NCBI GenBank assembly: GCA_017559885.1 | Contig: JAFYQN010000060.1 | Span: 1-6,520 of the forward strand | From: Clostridia bacterium | GTDB lineage: Bacteria > Bacillota > Clostridia > Oscillospirales > Acutalibacteraceae | Direction: 5' to 3' | Length of the DNA: 6,520 nucleotides | In this document: positions 6,284 to 6,520 of the stretch, in pieces | Layout: the number at the start of each line of letters is the position of its first letter | How positions within the stretch are numbered: position 1 is the first letter of the stretch | The notes under the pieces: generated by a model | Seen by the model: only the letters and a program-made list of their open reading frames with translations | The model's database searches: none | Told to the model about the DNA's origin: nothing | Made by a program: the position numbers and the translations under genes

Positions 6284-6321
6284 AAAGACAGCAATGTTTC
6301 ACGTGAAACATCACTGTCTTT
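6284..6321 (-). terminator. Large imperfect inverted repeat enclosing parS, terminator-like
   Basis: The parS palindrome is extended on both sides: 6284-6291 pairs with 6314-6321 and 6294-6302 with 6303-6311, leaving only a 2+2-base mismatch. On the minus strand the structure is followed by TTTTT, like a Rho-independent terminator. It begins 39 bases past the spoVAE stop and no other terminator is visible there, so it may end the spoVA transcript. It also lies at the predicted start of the soj transcript. Confidence 0.65.
6295..6310. promoter_or_regulatory. parS centromere site (ParB binding)
   Basis: TGTTTCACGTGAAACA, a perfect 16-bp palindrome identical to the consensus parS of Bacillus and most bacterial chromosomes; one further A:T pair extends it to 6294-6311. 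ParB from the adjacent gene would load here and spread. It lies about 90 bp upstream of the soj start codon and next to the promoter. It also indicates that this part of the chromosome probably lies in the origin-proximal region, where parS sites cluster. Confidence 0.98.
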
Positions 6322-6350
6322 ATTATACATATAAACGTGTATCTTGTAAA
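6322..6350 (-). promoter_or_regulatory. Predicted sigma-A promoter of soj-parB
   Basis: On the minus strand TTTACA (6350-6345), a 17-base spacer and a perfect TATAAT (6327-6322). The start point would be near 6315, on the edge of the parS hairpin, so ParB bound at parS should block or hinder initiation (inferred autoregulation). The 5' leader would be about 110 bases and very A/T-rich. A weaker TATAAT at 6249-6244 lacks a good -35 box. Confidence 0.75.
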
Positions 6351-6359
6351 CAAAAAATT

Positions 6360-6520
6360 TTATTTGTCGCCCGATTTAAATAACAGCGACATAACAAAAC
6401 CGAAAAATATTGCCGCGGTTATTCCCGCCGCTGTTGCTGTAAGACCACCCGATAAAACACCTATAAAGCCATATTGTTTAACTGCTTCTACAACACCATT
6501 AGCCAAAGAATACCCAAAAC
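6360..6520 (-). CDS. spoVAE: Stage V sporulation protein AE (SpoVAE), C-terminal part
   Basis: Only the last 52 residues are in the window; the 5' end lies beyond the right edge. The fragment reads FGYSLANGVVEAVKQYGFIG, then GGLTATAAGITAAIFFGFVMSLLFK and a short polar tail. This matches the C-terminus of SpoVAE/SpoVAEb of Bacillus and Clostridium: a loop with G-x-S-L, a conserved K-x-G-x-x-G segment, and a final membrane helix rich in Gly/Ala ending in LIFKP-like residues. SpoVAE is an inner-membrane component of the SpoVA channel that moves calcium-dipicolinate into the forespore and out at germination. Clostridia usually carry spoVAC-spoVAD-spoVAE, so this is probably the last gene of that operon. 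In Bacillus that operon is read by sigma-G in the forespore. Identification rests on remembered family sequence over a short fragment. Confidence 0.82.
   Translation of the reverse strand, partial: FGYSLANGVVEAVKQYGFIGVLSGGLTATAAGITAAIFFGFVMSLLFKSGDK

Noticed and set aside
1..6520. CRISPR arrays, tRNA/rRNA genes, insertion sequences or phage genes
   Set aside because: Reading both strands showed no direct-repeat arrays, cloverleaf, transposase motifs or terminal repeats; all space is taken by the listed genes and short control regions.

Overview
The window reads as chromosomal DNA of a spore-forming member of the Clostridia. Three things point there: the 3' end of a spoVAE spore-membrane gene at the right edge, a canonical Firmicutes-type parS site next to soj/spo0J-type partition genes, and a SCIFF ranthipeptide precursor with its radical SAM maturase, a pair that is close to universal in Clostridia. 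The genus cannot be fixed from this sequence. All recognised genes lie on the minus strand, so transcription runs from the right edge to the left.

Reading in the direction of transcription: spoVAE (partial, 6520-6360); a short control region with a strong promoter and a parS palindrome inside a large inverted repeat (about 6350-6284); soj/parA (TTG start at 6206); spo0J/parB (3 bp after soj); a promoter; a 49-residue seven-cysteine SCIFF precursor (4509-4360); an intrinsic terminator; the SCIFF maturase (4300-2927); a fold-type-I Orn/Lys/Arg decarboxylase-family enzyme whose start overlaps the maturase stop (TAATG); a second terminator/promoter overlap; an NSS-family sodium-coupled amino-acid transporter (1510-59); and a closing terminator at the left edge. 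No gene-free stretch exceeds 300 bases.

The functional units are a chromosome-segregation module (ParA ATPase, ParB CTPase/DNA-binding protein and a parS at the module's own promoter), a RiPP module (precursor, partial terminator, maturase, coupled PLP enzyme), and a separately promoted transporter. The precursor/maturase spacing looks designed to make more peptide than enzyme.

The points most worth a second look are: (1) the SCIFF precursor has Gly at position 37, where the characterised family members have the Thr that accepts the thioether, and an extra Cys at position 13; (2) the translationally coupled PLP decarboxylase behind the maturase; (3) parS placed at the predicted transcription start of soj, inside a terminator-like hairpin; and (4) a promoter whose -10 box sits in the arm of a terminator hairpin ahead of the transporter gene.
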